Positions 63,996 to 64,000 of a stretch of DNA of 64,000 nt are shown one piece after another. The translations under genes and the position numbers were made by a program. Origin of the DNA: Holtermannia corniformis (lineage: Eukaryota; Basidiomycota; Tremellomycetes; Holtermanniales); NCBI GenBank assembly GCA_001599935.1, contig BCIJ01000002.1, positions 890,783-954,782 of the forward strand, read 5' to 3'. Each line of letters opens with the position of its first letter. Positions within the stretch are counted from its first letter, which is position 1. Below the pieces are notes generated by a model. That model was not told the origin of the DNA. It saw nothing but the letters and a program-made list of their open reading frames with translations, and searched no databases.

Positions 63996-64000
63996 CCCGC

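Overview
This window is nuclear DNA of a basidiomycete fungus. It is GC-rich and gene-dense, and almost every gene is split by introns of about 33-36 bases that begin gtgag, gtgggt or gtacgt and end with a branch site (ctgac or ctaac) a few bases before the acceptor. Fungal family content agrees: a CAP10/GT90 glycosyltransferase, an Adp1-like ABCG transporter, a Spo14-type phospholipase D and a divergent HD1/HD2 homeodomain pair. I cannot fix the class from sequence alone. Exon models below were built by eye from splice signals and frame continuity.

Layout. 0.4-8.2 kb: a BAR-SH3 membrane-curvature protein with a 1.8 kb intron, a small BRCT protein on the opposite strand, and an Adp1-like ABC transporter. 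8.3-12 kb: an alanine-rich coiled-coil protein and two small unknown genes. 12.1-14.2 kb: a protein joining two Cys half-clusters to a divergent Ulp1-like cysteine protease fold. 14.3-18 kb: minus-strand coding sequence whose exon structure I could not finish. 18.1-25.3 kb: a second large coiled-coil protein, a small unknown gene, and a large unknown gene.

25.9-29.25 kb holds the homeodomain mating-type gene pair: HD2 (minus) and HD1 (plus), head to head over about 100 bases. Beside it lie a small Cys-motif gene and, at 30.1-32.3 kb, several tiny acidic genes. Two of these are clear paralogues, and each has a small ORF diverging from it. 32.4-34.5 kb has two divergent multi-pass membrane proteins. 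34.5-41.1 kb carries an asparagine-synthetase-domain protein, a small membrane protein and the CAP10/GT90 glycosyltransferase with a 1.5 kb first intron. 41.7-47.4 kb is phospholipase D (PX, PH, two HKD motifs). 47.6-51.1 kb is a low-complexity, probably RNA-binding protein.

From 52 kb to the end the window is repeat-rich: a Ty3/gypsy chromovirus-type element with 321-base LTRs, an antisense ORF and no visible gag; a solo LTR with a 5-base target duplication that breaks a host gene; palindrome-rich arrays beside two copies of a 60-base repeat; and several small accessory genes. A 100-N gap flanked by a 2.1 kb near-exact direct repeat, plus many single Ns, shows that the assembly here is unreliable.
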